Below are positions 27,655-38,082 of a DNA stretch of 64,000 nt, one piece after another (within the stretch, counting starts at the first letter, position 1; every line of letters begins with the position of its first letter). The notes under the pieces were generated by a model. That model saw only the letters and a list, made by a program, of their open reading frames with translations, did not search any database and had not been told where the DNA came from. Made by a program: the position numbers and the translations under genes. The DNA comes from Leptospira kobayashii (lineage in GTDB: Bacteria > Spirochaetota > Leptospiria > Leptospirales > Leptospiraceae), in contig NZ_AP025028.1 of NCBI RefSeq assembly GCF_003114835.2, forward strand, positions 3,314,001 through 3,378,000, read 5' to 3'.

Positions 27655-28923
27655 ATGGGTGATAATAAAGTATTCGTACTCGGCGGAGAACAAACCGACT
27701 TCCAAAGAAACTGGTCCAAAGAAGGAAAAACCTTCGTATCCATGATGAGAGAAATCATCGAAGACTCTTTGGAGAAAACAGGAATTGAATATTCCGAAAT
27801 CAAAAGACTCAACAAAGAAAACCGCGTAGCGGTATTCGTAGGAAACTTTGATGCGGAACAATACACAAACCAAGGTCATTTGGGTGCTTTCTTAACGGAA
27901 GTGAACCCTGCTTTTTACGGAGTTCCCGGTGCTCGTTATGAAGCAGCTTGCGCTTCCGGATCCGTTGCGTTGGATGCAGCGATCTCTCACATTCGCACAG
28001 ATGATTACGATCTTGCGATCGTTCTAGGAATCGAAGTGATGAAAACGGTTTCTTCTTCGGTTGGAGGAGACTTCCTAGGAACTGCAGCATATTACGAAAA
28101 AGAAGCAAAGGGAGTTCAATTTCCTTTCCCTAAACTTTTCGGAAAACTAGCAGACGTTATCTTAGAAAGATACGGCCTAAAAGAAGAAAGATTTATGGAT
28201 GCTCTTGCAGAGATATCCAGAATCAATTATGCAAACGCAAAACGTAACCCTAAATCACAAACCCGTTCCTGGTTCATGAACAAAGAACATGCACTTGCTC
28301 GCGGTGGTGATAACAATATGGCTGTGGGTGGAAGACTTTGTATCACTGACTGTTCTCAAGTAACGGACGGTGCTGCGGTAACCGTGCTTGCATCCAAAGA
28401 TTATGCTAAGGCTTATGCTAAAAAACACGGCAAAAGCCTAGGTGACATCCCTCGCGTAAAAGGTTGGGGACACCGTGTAGCACCGATTACATTCGAAGCA
28501 AAAAAAGATGAGTCCGTGGGTGACAAATACATCCTTCCTTGGACACGCCAAACAGTAAAAGACGCTTATAAGAGAGCGGGTATGGACGTAAAAGACATTG
28601 ATGTCTTTGAAACTCATGACTGTTTCACTTCTTCCGAATACGCTGCGATCTCCGCTTTCGGAATCTCCGATCCGGGCAAAGAACACATCGCAATCGAAGA
28701 AGGCACAATCGACTTCGGTGGTAAAAAACCGATCAACCCATCCGGTGGACTCATTGGTGTGGGCCATCCGGTAGGAGCTTCGGGAGTTCGTATGATGCTA
28801 GACCTTCACAAACAAGTGACTGGAAATGCTGGCGAATACCAAGTGAAAGGTGCTAAAAACGGTCTTATGTTGAACATCGGTGGTTCTGCAACTACCAATA
28901 TGGTGTTCATCGTAGGAAGATAA
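27655..28923 (+). CDS. Thiolase, SCP2 type
   Basis: Cleaves 3-oxoacyl-CoA with CoA. The nucleophile Cys is in [21 protein letters not shown] is the HDCF motif of SCP2/SCPx-type thiolases, and [13 protein letters not shown] supplies the active-site His. The C-terminal CxGGG of classical FadA thiolases is replaced by LNIGGSATT, as expected for the SCP2 type where the HDCF Cys takes over. A ribosome-binding site (AGGAGA) lies 7 nt before the ATG. Partner of the upstream dehydrogenase, so the pair covers the last two steps of beta-oxidation. Confidence 0.92.
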   Translation: MGDNKVFVLGGEQTDFQRNWSKEGKTFVSMMREIIEDSLEKTGIEYSEIKRLNKENRVAVFVGNFDAEQYTNQGHLGAFLTEVNPAFYGVPGARYEAACASGSVALDAAISHIRTDDYDLAIVLGIEVMKTVSSSVGGDFLGTAAYYEKEAKGVQFPFPKLFGKLADVILERYGLKEERFMDALAEISRINYANAKRNPKSQTRSWFMNKEHALARGGDNNMAVGGRLCITDCSQVTDGAAVTVLASKDYAKAYAKKHGKSLGDIPRVKGWGHRVAPITFEAKKDESVGDKYILPWTRQTVKDAYKRAGMDVKDIDVFETHDCFTSSEYAAISAFGISDPGKEHIAIEEGTIDFGGKKPINPSGGLIGVGHPVGASGVRMMLDLHKQVTGNAGEYQVKGAKNGLMLNIGGSATTNMVFIVGR

Positions 28924-28924
28924 A

Positions 28925-29365
28925 ATGAAATCTGCCAACACAGATACATGGAACCGGATTCTAGTCCGGTTCCTTTTGGCCTTCGCGTTCTGGGAAGCAA
29001 TTGCGATCCCCTTACGCATGTTATTTTTTTCCAAATTCTATTTTGACCCTTCCTTAAAAGGGATTTTCGTTCCGATAGCAGATGTTTATTGGGTTGGACC
29101 GATTGCAGGCGACCTACTCCAAACTTTGTTTTTGGGAATTATGTACGGTTATGCCAAAGAAAATCTACCCAAAGGACTTGTGGGTGGACTCTTATTCGGA
29201 CTGCTCTTTAGTTTGACCGCTTACGTGGGACTCGGCTTATTTCTTTCCAACCTAGTATCAGTCGCACCAACGGCTCTCATTTGGGTATGGGTAGGATACC
29301 AAACTCTATTTGCACTTGCTACAGGTGCCATCTATTCCATCGGTTGGGACTCGGAAGACAATTAG
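28925..29365 (+). CDS. Small four-helix membrane protein, unknown
   Basis: 146 residues with about four membrane helices (RFLLAFAFWEAIAIPLRMLFF, GPIAGDLLQTLFLGIMYGY, GGLLFGLLFSLTAYVGLGLF and ALIWVWVGYQTLFALATGAIY). The start ATG lies 1 nt after the thiolase stop, so it is cotranscribed with the beta-oxidation pair. No family recognised. The conserved-looking Gly-rich helices could form a channel or a lipid-related membrane protein, but nothing in the sequence decides this. Confidence 0.75.
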   Translation: MKSANTDTWNRILVRFLLAFAFWEAIAIPLRMLFFSKFYFDPSLKGIFVPIADVYWVGPIAGDLLQTLFLGIMYGYAKENLPKGLVGGLLFGLLFSLTAYVGLGLFLSNLVSVAPTALIWVWVGYQTLFALATGAIYSIGWDSEDN

Positions 29366-29453
29366 ACGTTGTGTTCGATGTTCCCAGCTCTCCTGCCTTG
29401 AACCACGCGCGAATCTAGTTTCCCCGCCCAGGTCTGGGCACCAATAGAAGGAA

Positions 29454-29614
29454 GAGACATAATATTGCATTGAATCTTAAAATCCCCCGCCCTGTTTAGG
29501 GTTGGGGGGTGTGGCTCGTGGGCTTGCCGTTTTCCACCTAACATAAATCAGCAAATTCCGCGATCCCGATTCAGACTTTTGTAAAAATTTTTTCTATAAG
29601 TTCGCCTTTTTGCC
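29454..29614 (+). repeat. Intergenic mosaic repeat, copy B
   Basis: Same block order as copy A: GAGACATAAT, CCCCCGCCCT hairpin with AGGGTTGGGGGG, GTGGCTCGTGGGC, CCACCTAACATAAA, then TTCGCCTTTTTGCC. Sixteen bases (AAGGAAGAGACATAAT) are identical to the left end of copy A. The 88 nt to its left (from 29366) contain CCCCGCCC and CCAATAGAAG, pieces also seen in copy C, but in the opposite orientation, so the locus may be a nested or rearranged copy. Confidence 0.72.
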
Positions 29615-29993
29615 TAATGATTACCTCGGAGGTGTTAGACGAATAGGATGCAACGACATCACAACCGGGCTCTTTGCTGCAATCCCTGGCGAGGGATCTC
29701 TCCTTAAATAAATTATAAATTACATCAGCAAAATGCCTACTTTATGACACAGTCCTTACACAATTAAGCATCAAGGATTCCTGGGGATTTCCCTAGACTC
29801 TCTCTAAGACCATAGAACAAAAATCAAACAGTACTGATTGTACGCCGTATAATTAACAGATAGGTGTAATATTTTTGCTTTATTTTTAAAAAAACTATTA
29901 TCTGATAATCAAACTCTAAGCTTTCATTCCTACGTTCCATTTCATTTTGAAACGGTTTTCAATTTTTACTTTTATAATGGTAATTTGCAAACA
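29615..29993 (+). other. Long non-coding leader of the PAS kinase gene
   Basis: No convincing gene. A hairpin ATCCCT-GGCG-AGGGAT (29682-29697, perfect 6 bp) lies near the left side. The rest is AT-rich with several TATAAT-like strings but no single clear promoter. A 19-codon frame starting at 29649 has no ribosome-binding site and is not called. Confidence 0.4.
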
Positions 29994-32900
29994 ATGAATT
30001 TTACTAATATATTTCCGGAATGGATGACAAACTCAGAAGTGTATTATTATGTACTCACGAATCTTTCGGGAGAATATTTATACACAAACGATTGGTTTAA
30101 GTATAGATTTGCAAAAACGCACGCTGCTCTTCTTTACCACTCAGCATTGAACTTCATTCATCCTGATGATAGATCCGTGTATTTAACCGCATTGGAAGAA
30201 TGCGCCTCAACTTCCAAACTGATTCGTTTTCAATGTAGAAAACATTCCAATGATCCCGAAGTCAACGAATGGACGGAATGGGAATTTTCCGCGTGGAAAA
30301 ACGAAGATGGAATGTATGCAGGGGTTTTGCAGATCGGACATGATGTTGTAGAAGCAAAATCAAATGACCCTGATTTAAAAATAGTTACCGAAAATCTATT
30401 CAGATCCACATTCGAACATGCAGCCGCAGGCATCGCACATTTTTATCCCAACGGAAAATGGTTACGATATAACCAACAATTTCAGGAACTTTTAGGGTAT
30501 TCCAAAGAGGAACTGGAAAATCTAACTTTGGACGATGTAACTCATCCCGAAGATCGCAATTCGAATAGTCCCCATTTCTCCGAATTACTCAATGGAACAA
30601 TAGATAAATATTCTGTTGAAAAAAGATTATTGAAAAAAGGAGGAACTTACGTCTGGGTCATAGCGCATCTTTCCGCCATCTACAATCAAAACGGAAACAT
30701 TGATTATATAGTAAAAGTAGTTCAGGATTTATCGGCCATCAAGAAAGCCGAACAGAAGTTTATCGAAAGCGAAGAGAAATTCAAAAAAACATTCTTTTCC
30801 AATCCTTCTTTTATGATCTTATCCGAACAAAAATCAGGAATCATCGTCGAGGCAAACCTGGCATGGACGGAAATTTTCGGATATAGCCTGGAAGAAACGA
30901 TAGGTCGCAATTCCGTAGATTTGGGCATCTTGGAATTGGAATCAAGAGCCCAATTGCTCGAAATTCTGGAAAAAGACAAAAAGTTAAAAAATTTCGAGAT
31001 CAATATTAAAAACAAAAGCGGGGAAACAAAAACCGTTCTCAGTTCGGCAGAGATTTTTCCTTACAAAGGAGAAACATACATTCTGATTACAGGCATCGAT
31101 GTTTCAGAAAGAAGAAAACTGGAAGAAGATCTGAAGATCGAAAAACAAAGGTTAACCGACATTCTGGAAGGAACGAACGTAGGAATTTGGGAATGGAATA
31201 TTCCGACGGGAGAAGTATTTTTAGACGAACGTTGGGCAAACATGTTAGGTTACAAACTTGCCGAATTGGGAGAAACCAACCTGAATACATTGACTAAGTT
31301 CACATTGAAAGACGATCTGAACCGAATCAATGAAATTATGGGGCACCATCTCAAAGGTGAAAGTCCCTATTATGAAGCCGAGTTCAGAATGAAACATAAG
31401 TTTGGTCATACGATTTGGGTTTTGGACAGAGCCAAGGTTACGAAATGGTCTGAAGACAAAGAGCCTTTATTCATGCATGGAACCCGTCAGGATATATCGG
31501 AACGCAAAAGACACGAAGCCTCTCTGATCAAAAATGAAATCCGGCTCAAAACCATTTTGGCAACCATCATAGACGCACTTCTGATCATAGATCAGAATGG
31601 AATCATTCAAAAATGCAACTTGGCTACGGAAAAAACCTTCGGTTACACGGAGTCAGAGCTCGTAGGCCAAAATGTAAAAATTCTAATGCCGGAACCGGAT
31701 CATTCCCAACACGATCAATATCTGAAAAGATATCACACCACGGGAATCAAAAAGATCATCGGTTACGGAAGACAAATCATCGGAAGAAGAAAAAACGGAG
31801 AAAATTTTCCCGCCGAGCTTTCCGTCACCGAATGGGAGTTTTCCGGTGAAAAATATTTCACAGGTACCATACGGGATATTTCCAATAAAATCAAGGTAGA
31901 GGAACAACTCAAACAATCACAGAAACTGGAAGCGCTCGGTCAAATCGCCGGAGGTATCGCACATGACTTCAACAACATACTAGCAATTGTTAGTGGAAAT
32001 TTGGAACTAATTCAAAGAAAAATCATAGACAAAGGAGAACAATTCACAAAACAAATCGGCAGCGCTCTTAAAGCGGTAGAGAGAGGCTCTCAACTTACCC
32101 AAAAACTTTTGGCCTTCGCACGAAAACAACCGGTTGTTCCGACTCTGGTTGAAATCAACCAAGTGATTTCCAACATGCATGAAATTCTCGAAAGAGTTAT
32201 AGGAAAACACATTCAAATTCAATTCAACTTCTATAATAAACCTCTCTATCTTTTCCTTGATAAGAACGATATGGAAAATACCATTTTGAATTTGGCAATC
32301 AATGCCAGAGACGCCATGGAAAATACGGGCCGATTGATCATAACGATCGATCAAGTGCAAAAGAATATTTTGCCCGAACTGCAAAACTCACCCGACCTCC
32401 AGGAAAATTACGCCGAAATATCGGTAATAGATACAGGCAAAGGAATTCCTCCGAATGTATTGGAAAAAATCTATGAACCGTTTTTTACAACCAAGGCAGT
32501 AGGACAGGGAACAGGACTCGGGTTATCGATGATTTATACTTTCGTAAAACATTTCAACGGCCATATCAAGGTATATAGTGAAGTGGATGTAGGCACTAGT
32601 TTTAAATTATATTTTCCCATAATGGAAGAAAGCCCGAAAAAGGAAAATCCGGCAGCTGAAGAAAAATCGAGCAACTCTTCCGGCGAAAAATACTCCGAAC
32701 ATGTGTTACTTGTAGATGATGAAGAAGGAATCATCGATATTGCGGAAAGCCTTTTGAGTGATTTGGGATTTGCCGTTACAGCAGTATTATCCGCCGATGA
32801 TGCTTTGAAATTATTACAAAAAGAAAGTTTTGATTTGTTGATCAGCGATATAATGATGCCGGGTGAGATCGACGGACTCGCCCTCGCAGAGATTGTAAAA

Positions 32901-33068
32901 AAAGATTATCCTAATATGAAAATCATTCTTACTTCCGGCTTTCCCGGAGATTTAAGAAAAAGAGAATATAACGATTTAACCGAATTTCATTTTTTAAGTA
33001 AACCTTACAAAGCAAAAGAACTGGAAGAAACCATTCAAAAAGTATTAGGACGAAAGCATGAACTTTAA
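29994..33068 (+). CDS. Multi-PAS hybrid histidine kinase
   Basis: Soluble (no membrane helix) sensor with about five PAS/PAC units (first four ending near residues 115, 255, 380 and 515, fifth to about 640), several with VRWQD-like ends such as HGTRQDISERKR and TGTIRDISNKIK. The kinase core has the H-box GGIAHDFNNILAIVSGN, N-box NLAINARDAM, G1 DTGKGIP, F/G2 FEPFFTTK-like and GTGLGLSM. A receiver at the C-terminus has VDDEE, phospho-Asp in LISDIMMPG and Lys in LSKPYKA. ATG 29994 is used; TTG 29985 would add three residues. Overlaps the REC-EAL gene by 11 nt, so the phosphorelay output is probably c-di-GMP turnover. Confidence 0.92.
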   Translation: MNFTNIFPEWMTNSEVYYYVLTNLSGEYLYTNDWFKYRFAKTHAALLYHSALNFIHPDDRSVYLTALEECASTSKLIRFQCRKHSNDPEVNEWTEWEFSAWKNEDGMYAGVLQIGHDVVEAKSNDPDLKIVTENLFRSTFEHAAAGIAHFYPNGKWLRYNQQFQELLGYSKEELENLTLDDVTHPEDRNSNSPHFSELLNGTIDKYSVEKRLLKKGGTYVWVIAHLSAIYNQNGNIDYIVKVVQDLSAIKKAEQKFIESEEKFKKTFFSNPSFMILSEQKSGIIVEANLAWTEIFGYSLEETIGRNSVDLGILELESRAQLLEILEKDKKLKNFEINIKNKSGETKTVLSSAEIFPYKGETYILITGIDVSERRKLEEDLKIEKQRLTDILEGTNVGIWEWNIPTGEVFLDERWANMLGYKLAELGETNLNTLTKFTLKDDLNRINEIMGHHLKGESPYYEAEFRMKHKFGHTIWVLDRAKVTKWSEDKEPLFMHGTRQDISERKRHEASLIKNEIRLKTILATIIDALLIIDQNGIIQKCNLATEKTFGYTESELVGQNVKILMPEPDHSQHDQYLKRYHTTGIKKIIGYGRQIIGRRKNGENFPAELSVTEWEFSGEKYFTGTIRDISNKIKVEEQLKQSQKLEALGQIAGGIAHDFNNILAIVSGNLELIQRKIIDKGEQFTKQIGSALKAVERGSQLTQKLLAFARKQPVVPTLVEINQVISNMHEILERVIGKHIQIQFNFYNKPLYLFLDKNDMENTILNLAINARDAMENTGRLIITIDQVQKNILPELQNSPDLQENYAEISVIDTGKGIPPNVLEKIYEPFFTTKAVGQGTGLGLSMIYTFVKHFNGHIKVYSEVDVGTSFKLYFPIMEESPKKENPAAEEKSSNSSGEKYSEHVLLVDDEEGIIDIAESLLSDLGFAVTAVLSADDALKLLQKESFDLLISDIMMPGEIDGLALAEIVKKDYPNMKIILTSGFPGDLRKREYNDLTEFHFLSKPYKAKELEETIQKVLGRKHEL

Positions 33069-34242
33069 CAAGGCATTGATTTTAGATGATGAACCGGATA
33101 TGAATGAGTTTTTATCCGATGTTCTGAAGGAACTGAATTTCCAGGAAATCATCCAATTGATAAAGTCTACTTCGTTTTTTGAAAACTATTCTGCGGAGAT
33201 TGATTTGATCTTGCTCGATTTGTTTATGCCCGATATGGACGGAGTGGAAATTCTCAGATATTTGGGAGAAGCACAATCGGAAGCATCGATTATTTTGATC
33301 AGTGGACACAGTCAGTCCGTTCTTAAAAGCGCGGAACGTGTGGCAAAGGCTTACGGACTGAATGTAATCGGTAGTTTAACCAAACCCTTTTCTATCGATA
33401 CCATTTTAAAAACAATTGAACAAGGAAAAAATCAAAAAAAGAAACCGAAACAATTGGAAAAAAAAGAATTTCATTTCTCCAAAGAGGAAATTCTAACAGG
33501 AATTAAAAACAAAGAAGTCGTTTTATACTACCAGCCCCAAATCAATCTACAAATAAAAGAAATCAGCGGTTTTGAAGCATTGGTTCGATGGATCCATCCT
33601 GCACATGGAATTATTTTTCCGGACCAATTCCTCCCCTTGGTTTCCAATTTCAATATGTTAGGTGATCTTACGAAATATCTGATCCAGGAAGCATGTTCTT
33701 TCTTCGGGATTTTGGCAAAATTAGGAATCAAAAAAAGAGTCTCCATCAATATCTCTGTTTATGATTTGGTGGATACTTCCATGCCGGAAGATATCGTCCA
33801 TCTGATTCAAAAATATTCCCTGGACCCAAACCAAATCATTCTCGAACTGATTGAAACCGGAAAAATCGAAGATCATCCGAAGGCTTTGGAAATACTAACA
33901 AGGATATGCATGAAAGGGATCGGACTTTCCATTGATGATTTCGGAACAGGATTTTCTTCTCTGGATCAACTGAGCAAAGCACCTTTCACAGAATTGAAAA
34001 TCGATAAAAGTTTTGTATTTGATGTATTAAAGAATGCAAATACCAGCAAGATCATTGATTCAACAGTGCATCTGGCAAATCAATTGAAGATGGAAGTTGT
34101 AGCTGAAGGAATTGAAAACAAAGAAACAAGAAATCTACTACGTGAATCGGGAGTTCATCTGGGACAGGGCTATTATTTCAGTGTTCCTTTACCTACTTCG
34201 GGAGTTGTCAGTTTTATCAAGAATTTTCATTATGCAGATTGA
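33058..34242 (+). CDS. REC-EAL cyclic-di-GMP phosphodiesterase
   Basis: An N-terminal receiver (LDDEPD, phospho-Asp in LLDLFMPDMDG, Ser in ILISGHS, Lys in SLTKPF) is joined to an EAL domain. The catalytic set looks complete: EAL within GFEALVRW, Asn in SINIS, Glu in LELIETG, DDFGTGFSS, Lys in LKIDKSF, VVAEGIEN and GQGYYFSVPLP. It should hydrolyse c-di-GMP under control of the overlapping hybrid kinase. The start codon lies inside the last codons of the kinase gene. Confidence 0.93.
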   Translation: MNFNKALILDDEPDMNEFLSDVLKELNFQEIIQLIKSTSFFENYSAEIDLILLDLFMPDMDGVEILRYLGEAQSEASIILISGHSQSVLKSAERVAKAYGLNVIGSLTKPFSIDTILKTIEQGKNQKKKPKQLEKKEFHFSKEEILTGIKNKEVVLYYQPQINLQIKEISGFEALVRWIHPAHGIIFPDQFLPLVSNFNMLGDLTKYLIQEACSFFGILAKLGIKKRVSINISVYDLVDTSMPEDIVHLIQKYSLDPNQIILELIETGKIEDHPKALEILTRICMKGIGLSIDDFGTGFSSLDQLSKAPFTELKIDKSFVFDVLKNANTSKIIDSTVHLANQLKMEVVAEGIENKETRNLLRESGVHLGQGYYFSVPLPTSGVVSFIKNFHYAD

Positions 34243-34341
34243 GCCGGATTCCGGTTTTCTAATTTACAAAGTTTCTTTATGATTGCATAATCTAAACACA
34301 AGGGAAAAAATAACGAACAGTTGCTTTTTCAGGTGGAATCC

Positions 34342-36618
34342 GTGAATTCAAAAAAACTATTCTGGGAACTCACCTTAAAACTAGAAACTTTCACACATAC
34401 AGTTCCTGTTCCATTTGCTGTTTATTATGCCATCATCACCCAAAAGATGGAAACTGAAAAATGGATGATCTTTGTCGCCTTATGCCTCTTCTTTGCAACC
34501 GGAATCGGAATTTTAGGTACGTTCTGGCGTTACTTTATGATCCGGCGTCTTTTCCGTAAGATAGAAAAGATCAAAGTCCCCGATGATTCATCCAATATAC
34601 AATATACATTTCAAGATCAGGATTACGCAAAAAAAGTAAAATTATATATATTCAAATATCCTTTGATTGAAGCGGGGTTCATTGTATTTCGCTGGTTTGC
34701 CGGAGTCATACCGATCGTCACCTTATACACTTACCTGGTGGAATACACTCCTTCCGTAGTCCGTTCCGGCATATTTACGATCGCGATGATCCCTCCCATC
34801 TCTTTTGTAACATATTACTTTATCACGGAGAACAGCTTACGACCGTTATTCGACTTACCTCAAATCCGCAATATAGAAATCAAACCGAACGAGATCCCCA
34901 AATTCGATTATTTCAAACGAATCGTTTTGGCTTTTTTCAGTTTAGCTGCTCTTCCCGTATCCGTTTTATCCTATCTGCTTTATTCCATCGTAAAGGGAGA
35001 AACAATGGTGGAAGAGCCGTTGATTCCCATCGTCATTGTTTCCTGTATATTCATCGTTCCTCTTATCGTATGTTCTTATATAGTTGCCATGACCGTCAAA
35101 CAAGGAATATCCGAAACCAGCAAATCTTTGGCTGAACTTGCCAAAGGAAACTTCAGCGTAGTAGTAACTCCCACATCGGGAGATGATTTCGGACAACAGG
35201 CATTCTATTTAAACAATATCATACAAAAACTAAAAGGAATGTACGAAGAAATCAAAATTCTAAACGAAGGGTTGGAGGAAAAAGTTACCGCAAGAACGGA
35301 AGAACTCAACTCCACCCTCCAGGAAGTGCGAAAATTGAAATACCAACAGGACGGAGATTATTTTTTAACTTACCTGCTTCTCAATCCTCTTACGATCAAA
35401 GAAATAAAAAGCGATTTGATTCATGTGGATTTTTTACTCAAACAAAAAAAGAATTTCGAATTCAAAGAAAAAGAATATGAGATCGGGGGAGATTTAAACG
35501 TTTCTCATTCCATATATCTTCAAAACAAAAAATACCTGTTATTTGTAAACGCGGACGCAATGGGCAAATCCATGCAAGGTGCGGGAGGAGCACTTGTGTT
35601 CGGAGCTGTGTTTCAATCCATTGTCCAAAGAACAAAAAACAATTCTTCATTCCAGACGATTTCCCCCGACTTATGGATTCGAAATTCATTCCAGGAAATG
35701 CATCGCATTTTCGAAGCATTCGACGGAACCATGCTCATCTCCCTTGTTATGGGACTTATTGAAGAAGAGACAGGTCTACTTTACTTTATCAATGCGGAAC
35801 ATCCCTGGCCGGTTTTGTACAGAGACGGAAAAGCTTCTTTTATAAAATCGGAAGTGTCCTATCAAAAATTGGGAACATTGGGAGCGGAAACTTTTTCGCA
35901 AGTCAAAACCTTTCAATTGTTAAATGGTGATGTGGTCATCGCCGGTTCGGACGGAAAAGATGATATCCTCACCGCAGGTGGCCCCGATGGAAAAGATTGG
36001 GAAGTCAATTTAGACGAAGATTTTATTTTAAGAATCATTGAAGAAGGAAAAGCGGATCTAAATCAAATGATAGAAATCATATTGAGCAAAGGAGAAATAA
36101 TCGATGATCTTTCTCTCATCCGCATAGGCTACTCGCACGAAGCTCAAAAAAAAAATCCGATCTCTTCGGAAGCAAAACTGGGATTCAAAAAGGCGAAAAA
36201 ACTTTATTCCAAAGGTAACTTTTCCGAATCCATCGAGGTTCTTTTGGGTTTGATTGAGTCGGAACCGAATGCAAACGAACGACTTCAAAAAGACTTATCG
36301 AAGTTATACTATCAAATCGGCAACTTCAAAAAAGCGATGGAACATATGGAAATTTATCTGATTTCCCATCCTGAAGATGATGATTTTCTTTACTTTGCAT
36401 CCAAACTATTTAAAAAAACGAACCAGCTTCCCCGCGCGATTGAACTCGCGGAAAAAATCAGAATCCGGTCTCCGAAAAAAACAAACTACTTGGTTCATTT
36501 ATTCCATCTCTATCTCAAAACGGGAGAACGTTCCCAAGCTTTGGAAATCCTCAAAAATCTGGAGCTTTTGCAATACCCGAAGGAAGACCTGACGATCCTC
36601 GCAGGTTACTTAAAATAA
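34342..36618 (+). CDS. Membrane SpoIIE/PP2C-type phosphatase with HAMP and TPR
   Basis: About six membrane helices in the first 260 residues, a HAMP-like linker (KSLAELAKGNFSVVVTPTSGDDFG), a coiled coil, a SpoIIE PP2C domain (EIGGDLNVS, FVNADAMGKSM, GSDGKDDIL and IDDLSLIRIG give the metal-binding Asp/Gly residues) and about three TPRs at the C-terminus. Such RsbU-like enzymes dephosphorylate anti-sigma antagonists. No antagonist or kinase gene lies next to it. The GTG at 34342 is chosen because AGGTGG sits 5 nt upstream; an upstream TTG at 34321 is less likely. Confidence 0.9.
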   Translation: MNSKKLFWELTLKLETFTHTVPVPFAVYYAIITQKMETEKWMIFVALCLFFATGIGILGTFWRYFMIRRLFRKIEKIKVPDDSSNIQYTFQDQDYAKKVKLYIFKYPLIEAGFIVFRWFAGVIPIVTLYTYLVEYTPSVVRSGIFTIAMIPPISFVTYYFITENSLRPLFDLPQIRNIEIKPNEIPKFDYFKRIVLAFFSLAALPVSVLSYLLYSIVKGETMVEEPLIPIVIVSCIFIVPLIVCSYIVAMTVKQGISETSKSLAELAKGNFSVVVTPTSGDDFGQQAFYLNNIIQKLKGMYEEIKILNEGLEEKVTARTEELNSTLQEVRKLKYQQDGDYFLTYLLLNPLTIKEIKSDLIHVDFLLKQKKNFEFKEKEYEIGGDLNVSHSIYLQNKKYLLFVNADAMGKSMQGAGGALVFGAVFQSIVQRTKNNSSFQTISPDLWIRNSFQEMHRIFEAFDGTMLISLVMGLIEEETGLLYFINAEHPWPVLYRDGKASFIKSEVSYQKLGTLGAETFSQVKTFQLLNGDVVIAGSDGKDDILTAGGPDGKDWEVNLDEDFILRIIEEGKADLNQMIEIILSKGEIIDDLSLIRIGYSHEAQKKNPISSEAKLGFKKAKKLYSKGNFSESIEVLLGLIESEPNANERLQKDLSKLYYQIGNFKKAMEHMEIYLISHPEDDDFLYFASKLFKKTNQLPRAIELAEKIRIRSPKKTNYLVHLFHLYLKTGERSQALEILKNLELLQYPKEDLTILAGYLK

Positions 36619-36659
36619 CCTTCTTTTACCCCTTCTTGTCAGTCCAATAGATACACCAA

Positions 36660-38036
36660 ATGGCAATTCATTCCCTTAACATTAAAACCAAGCTTGGTTA
36701 CGCCTCCGCGGAAGTAGGCATAACAGCTGTTCAGTTATTTACTCAAATCTATCTTCTAAAATACTATACTGAAACAATCGGGCTCATTCCCAGCCTCGCC
36801 GGGATCGCACTTGCCATATCGGTGATCTGGGATGCGGTGAGCGACCCTTTGATGGGAAATATATCCGACCGAACCGAGTCGAGAATGGGAAGAAGAAGAC
36901 CTTATATTCTTTTCGGAGGAATTTTCCTTTCCCTTTCGATTCTGATTCTATTCTCACCACCGGAAATCACTTCCCAATTAGGGAAATTTTTATATCTACT
37001 TACTACCTATTTATTGGTAAATACCGCGATGACGATCATCTCCGTTCCTCATATAGCTCTTGGAGGAGAACTAAGCTTTGAAAGAAACGAAAGAACTTCT
37101 ATTTTCGGATGGAGACTTTTCTTCAGCAATATCGGGATGCTTGTCGGTATGATTGTCCCCGCCGCCATATTACAATCACTAGGTGATGAAACATCAAAAG
37201 AAAACATCATGTCCTCCAGAATCGGAGCAGGTGAAATTGTTTCCGGAGTTATCGTATTCACATCCGTACTGGCTTTCTTAGTTACAAAAGGAAAAGATAA
37301 TACTGTCGCTAAAGAAGAAAACCAATCTTCCTTTTTCGTATCGCTTTATTCCGTATTCAAAAATAAAGTGTTTTTGGTTTTACTCGTTGCCTTCATAGTA
37401 GCCGGAATCGGCAGAACATTCAACACTGCGATTGCACTTTATTATTATCAATACAGACTGGGATTGAAAGAATCGGACGTGATCCTTAATATCATGTTGC
37501 CTTTCTTTATGGTTCTTATGTGTTCCATTCCGTTCTGGGTTTGGATGGCAAAAAAGTTTGGAAAGAAAATTCCTGCCTTTTCTGGAGTATTTTTACTGGG
37601 TTTATTAACAGTCATCGCCTATCCCTTGTTTCCTTACGGAGAGATAAGACCTCCTCTGCTAGTCGCTTTTTTGGGAGGAATCTTCGCCGGTTCCATTCTG
37701 ATTATGGATTCCATACTAACAGATGTTGTGGATTATGATGAATTGAAAACCAACCGGAAAAGAGAAGGGTTGTATTTTGGCTTCTGGAAAATGGGGGTTA
37801 AGTTTTCCCAAGCATTTGGAATTGCACTTTCCGGATTTTTATTGGATATAATCGGATTTGATGCAAATCTACCCACTCAATCCGAGGAAGTAGGATTTTC
37901 CTTAGCGATGATATTCGGTCCGGGAGTGGGGTTCTTTTTTATCGTCGGGTCACTTATCTTTCTTTTTCTATTTCCGCTAACAGACGATAAACACAAAAGG
38001 ATCCAGAGAGTATTGTTAAAAAGACGAAAAAAATAA
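36660..38036 (+). CDS. GPH/MelB-type cation symporter (MFS)
   Basis: 458 residues, 12 hydrophobic helices. GYASAEVG, VIWDAVSDPLMGNISDRT, GRRRPYILFGG in the first half and DVVDYDELKTNRKREGLYFG in the second are signatures of the glycoside-pentoside-hexuronide:cation symporter family. Substrate unknown; in spirochaetes such proteins may carry lipids, sugars or other solutes. Ends in a basic tail. No sugar-metabolism gene is adjacent. Confidence 0.87.
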   Translation: MAIHSLNIKTKLGYASAEVGITAVQLFTQIYLLKYYTETIGLIPSLAGIALAISVIWDAVSDPLMGNISDRTESRMGRRRPYILFGGIFLSLSILILFSPPEITSQLGKFLYLLTTYLLVNTAMTIISVPHIALGGELSFERNERTSIFGWRLFFSNIGMLVGMIVPAAILQSLGDETSKENIMSSRIGAGEIVSGVIVFTSVLAFLVTKGKDNTVAKEENQSSFFVSLYSVFKNKVFLVLLVAFIVAGIGRTFNTAIALYYYQYRLGLKESDVILNIMLPFFMVLMCSIPFWVWMAKKFGKKIPAFSGVFLLGLLTVIAYPLFPYGEIRPPLLVAFLGGIFAGSILIMDSILTDVVDYDELKTNRKREGLYFGFWKMGVKFSQAFGIALSGFLLDIIGFDANLPTQSEEVGFSLAMIFGPGVGFFFIVGSLIFLFLFPLTDDKHKRIQRVLLKRRKK

Positions 38037-38082
38037 GATATTTTTCCTTGCGCCTTACTCCTAGGTTACTTAAAATCGAATC

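Noticed and set aside
27655..28923. Thiolase as inactive because the C-terminal CxGGG is missing
   Set aside because: SCP2-type thiolases use the HDCF Cys instead, and that motif is present, so the enzyme is probably active.
29649..29708. 19-codon frame (MQRHHNRALCC...) after repeat copy B
   Set aside because: No ribosome-binding site, very short, and it overlaps the ATCCCT/AGGGAT hairpin; probably chance.
34243..34270. CCGG-ATT-CCGG followed by TTTT after the REC-EAL gene
   Set aside because: A 4-bp stem with a 3-nt loop is too weak to call as a terminator.
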